From assembly GCA_943325745.2 (NCBI GenBank), contig CALPQP020000054.1, forward strand, positions 1-5,821: DNA of 5,821 bases, written 5' to 3'. The stretch comes from Gulosibacter massiliensis (GTDB lineage: Bacteria; Actinomycetota; Actinomycetes; Actinomycetales; Microbacteriaceae). Of the stretch, positions 5,468-5,821 are shown piece after piece (the stretch's first letter is position 1; each line of letters begins with the position of its first letter). A program made the translations under genes and the position numbers. The notes beneath the pieces are model-generated. The model made no database searches. It was not told where the DNA came from and saw only the letters and a program-made list of their open reading frames with translations.

Positions 5468-5821
5468 GAAGCCTCCACGAGAAAGCGGTCGTACCCCTCG
5501 TCTTCGAGTCGATCGGCGAGCTCTGGGCCGCCCTCTTCGGCAATCTTGCCGTTGACGAAAACGTGCACGAAGTCGGGACGGATGTAACGAAGGATCCGGG
5601 TGTAGTGCGTGATGAGCAGGACGCCCATACCAGAGTTTGTCTTGACACGATTGACACCCTCGGACACGACCTTGAGTGCATCGACGTCGAGCCCAGAGTC
5701 GGTCTCGTCAAGTACGGCGAAAACAGGCTTGAGGAGTTCCATCTGGACGATCTCGTGGCGCTTCTTCTCTCCGCCGGAGAATCCTTCGTTAACGTTGCGT
5801 ACCGCGAATGACTCGTCCATC
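5464..5821 (-). CDS. sufC: Fe-S assembly ATPase SufC (5' partial)
   Basis: C-terminal 118 or so residues of SufC, the cytosolic ABC ATPase that works with SufB and SufD in the SufBCD scaffold to assemble Fe-S clusters. The visible part contains the signature FSGGEKKR (14-21 from the first visible Met), Walker [13 protein letters not shown] (34-45), the switch His in [10 protein letters not shown] (68-77), and the closing region [13 protein letters not shown] followed by [14 protein letters not shown]. The [15 protein letters not shown] stretch is characteristic of SufC and separates it from other ABC ATPases. Walker A and the true start lie beyond the right edge; the Met codon at 5820-5818 is internal. 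The stop overlaps the sufT GTG by 4 nt. The operon promoter, and probably sufB and sufD, are outside the window. Confidence 0.95.
   Translation of the reverse strand, partial: MDESFAVRNVNEGFSGGEKKRHEIVQMELLKPVFAVLDETDSGLDVDALKVVSEGVNRVKTNSGMGVLLITHYTRILRYIRPDFVHVFVNGKIAEEGGPELADRLEDEGYDRFLVEAS

Noticed and set aside
5818..5820. Met codon near the right edge as the sufC start
   Set aside because: SufC is about 250 residues with Walker A near its N-terminus. This Met falls just before the ABC signature, so the gene continues beyond the window.
1..5821. Novel defence, mobile or biosynthetic system
   Set aside because: Every substantial coding stretch belongs to a recognised family in a housekeeping order. 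I found no repeats, tRNA-like ends, transposase, integrase or compositional break.

Overview
The window looks like chromosomal backbone of a fairly compact actinobacterium, most likely of the Microbacteriaceae or a close relative. This rests on four things: the gene content, a MabA-like FabG ending in the same GMGH tail, a DUF3099 membrane protein beside a SURF1 protein, and a Suf Fe-S cluster running into a SufT-like gene and an ABC-F ATPase. Base composition is moderate for this group (about 58-62% GC in the lines I counted by eye; not computed for the whole window). No species assignment is possible.

Layout, left to right. A 3'-5' exonuclease of the DnaQ fold, missing its N-terminus at the window edge, runs rightward (1-596). 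It converges on rpmE2 (663-911, minus), the gene for a zinc-ligand-free type B ribosomal protein L31, and one strong hairpin between them probably terminates both. rpmE2 is divergent from serB, phosphoserine phosphatase (1082-1723, plus). serB converges with only 8 bp to spare on fabG, a 3-oxoacyl-ACP reductase (1732-2442, minus). fabG is divergent from a two-gene unit: a DUF3099 membrane protein (2478-2756) overlapping a SURF1 cytochrome oxidase assembly protein (2753-3559). SURF1 overlaps tail-to-tail by 17 bp with the last gene of a leftward operon, sufC (partial) - sufT - ABC-F ATPase (5821 down to 3543). In that operon the genes are joined by GTGA and TAATG stop/start overlaps.

Functionally these are housekeeping modules: Fe-S cluster assembly (SufC ATPase and SufT-type factor), a ribosome-associated ABC-F protein, haem-copper oxidase assembly, one step of FAS-II fatty-acid elongation, the last step of serine synthesis, a ribosomal protein and an exonuclease. 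I see no mobile element, CRISPR array, RNA gene or phage remnant, and no new multi-gene system. The longest gene-free stretch is the 170 bp between rpmE2 and serB.

The most interesting structural feature is the 35-bp fabG/DUF3099 gap. Two back-to-back promoters appear to fit there completely interleaved, each predicted to start transcription at or within a base of its own start codon. This would make both mRNAs leaderless and the two promoters mutually exclusive for RNA polymerase.
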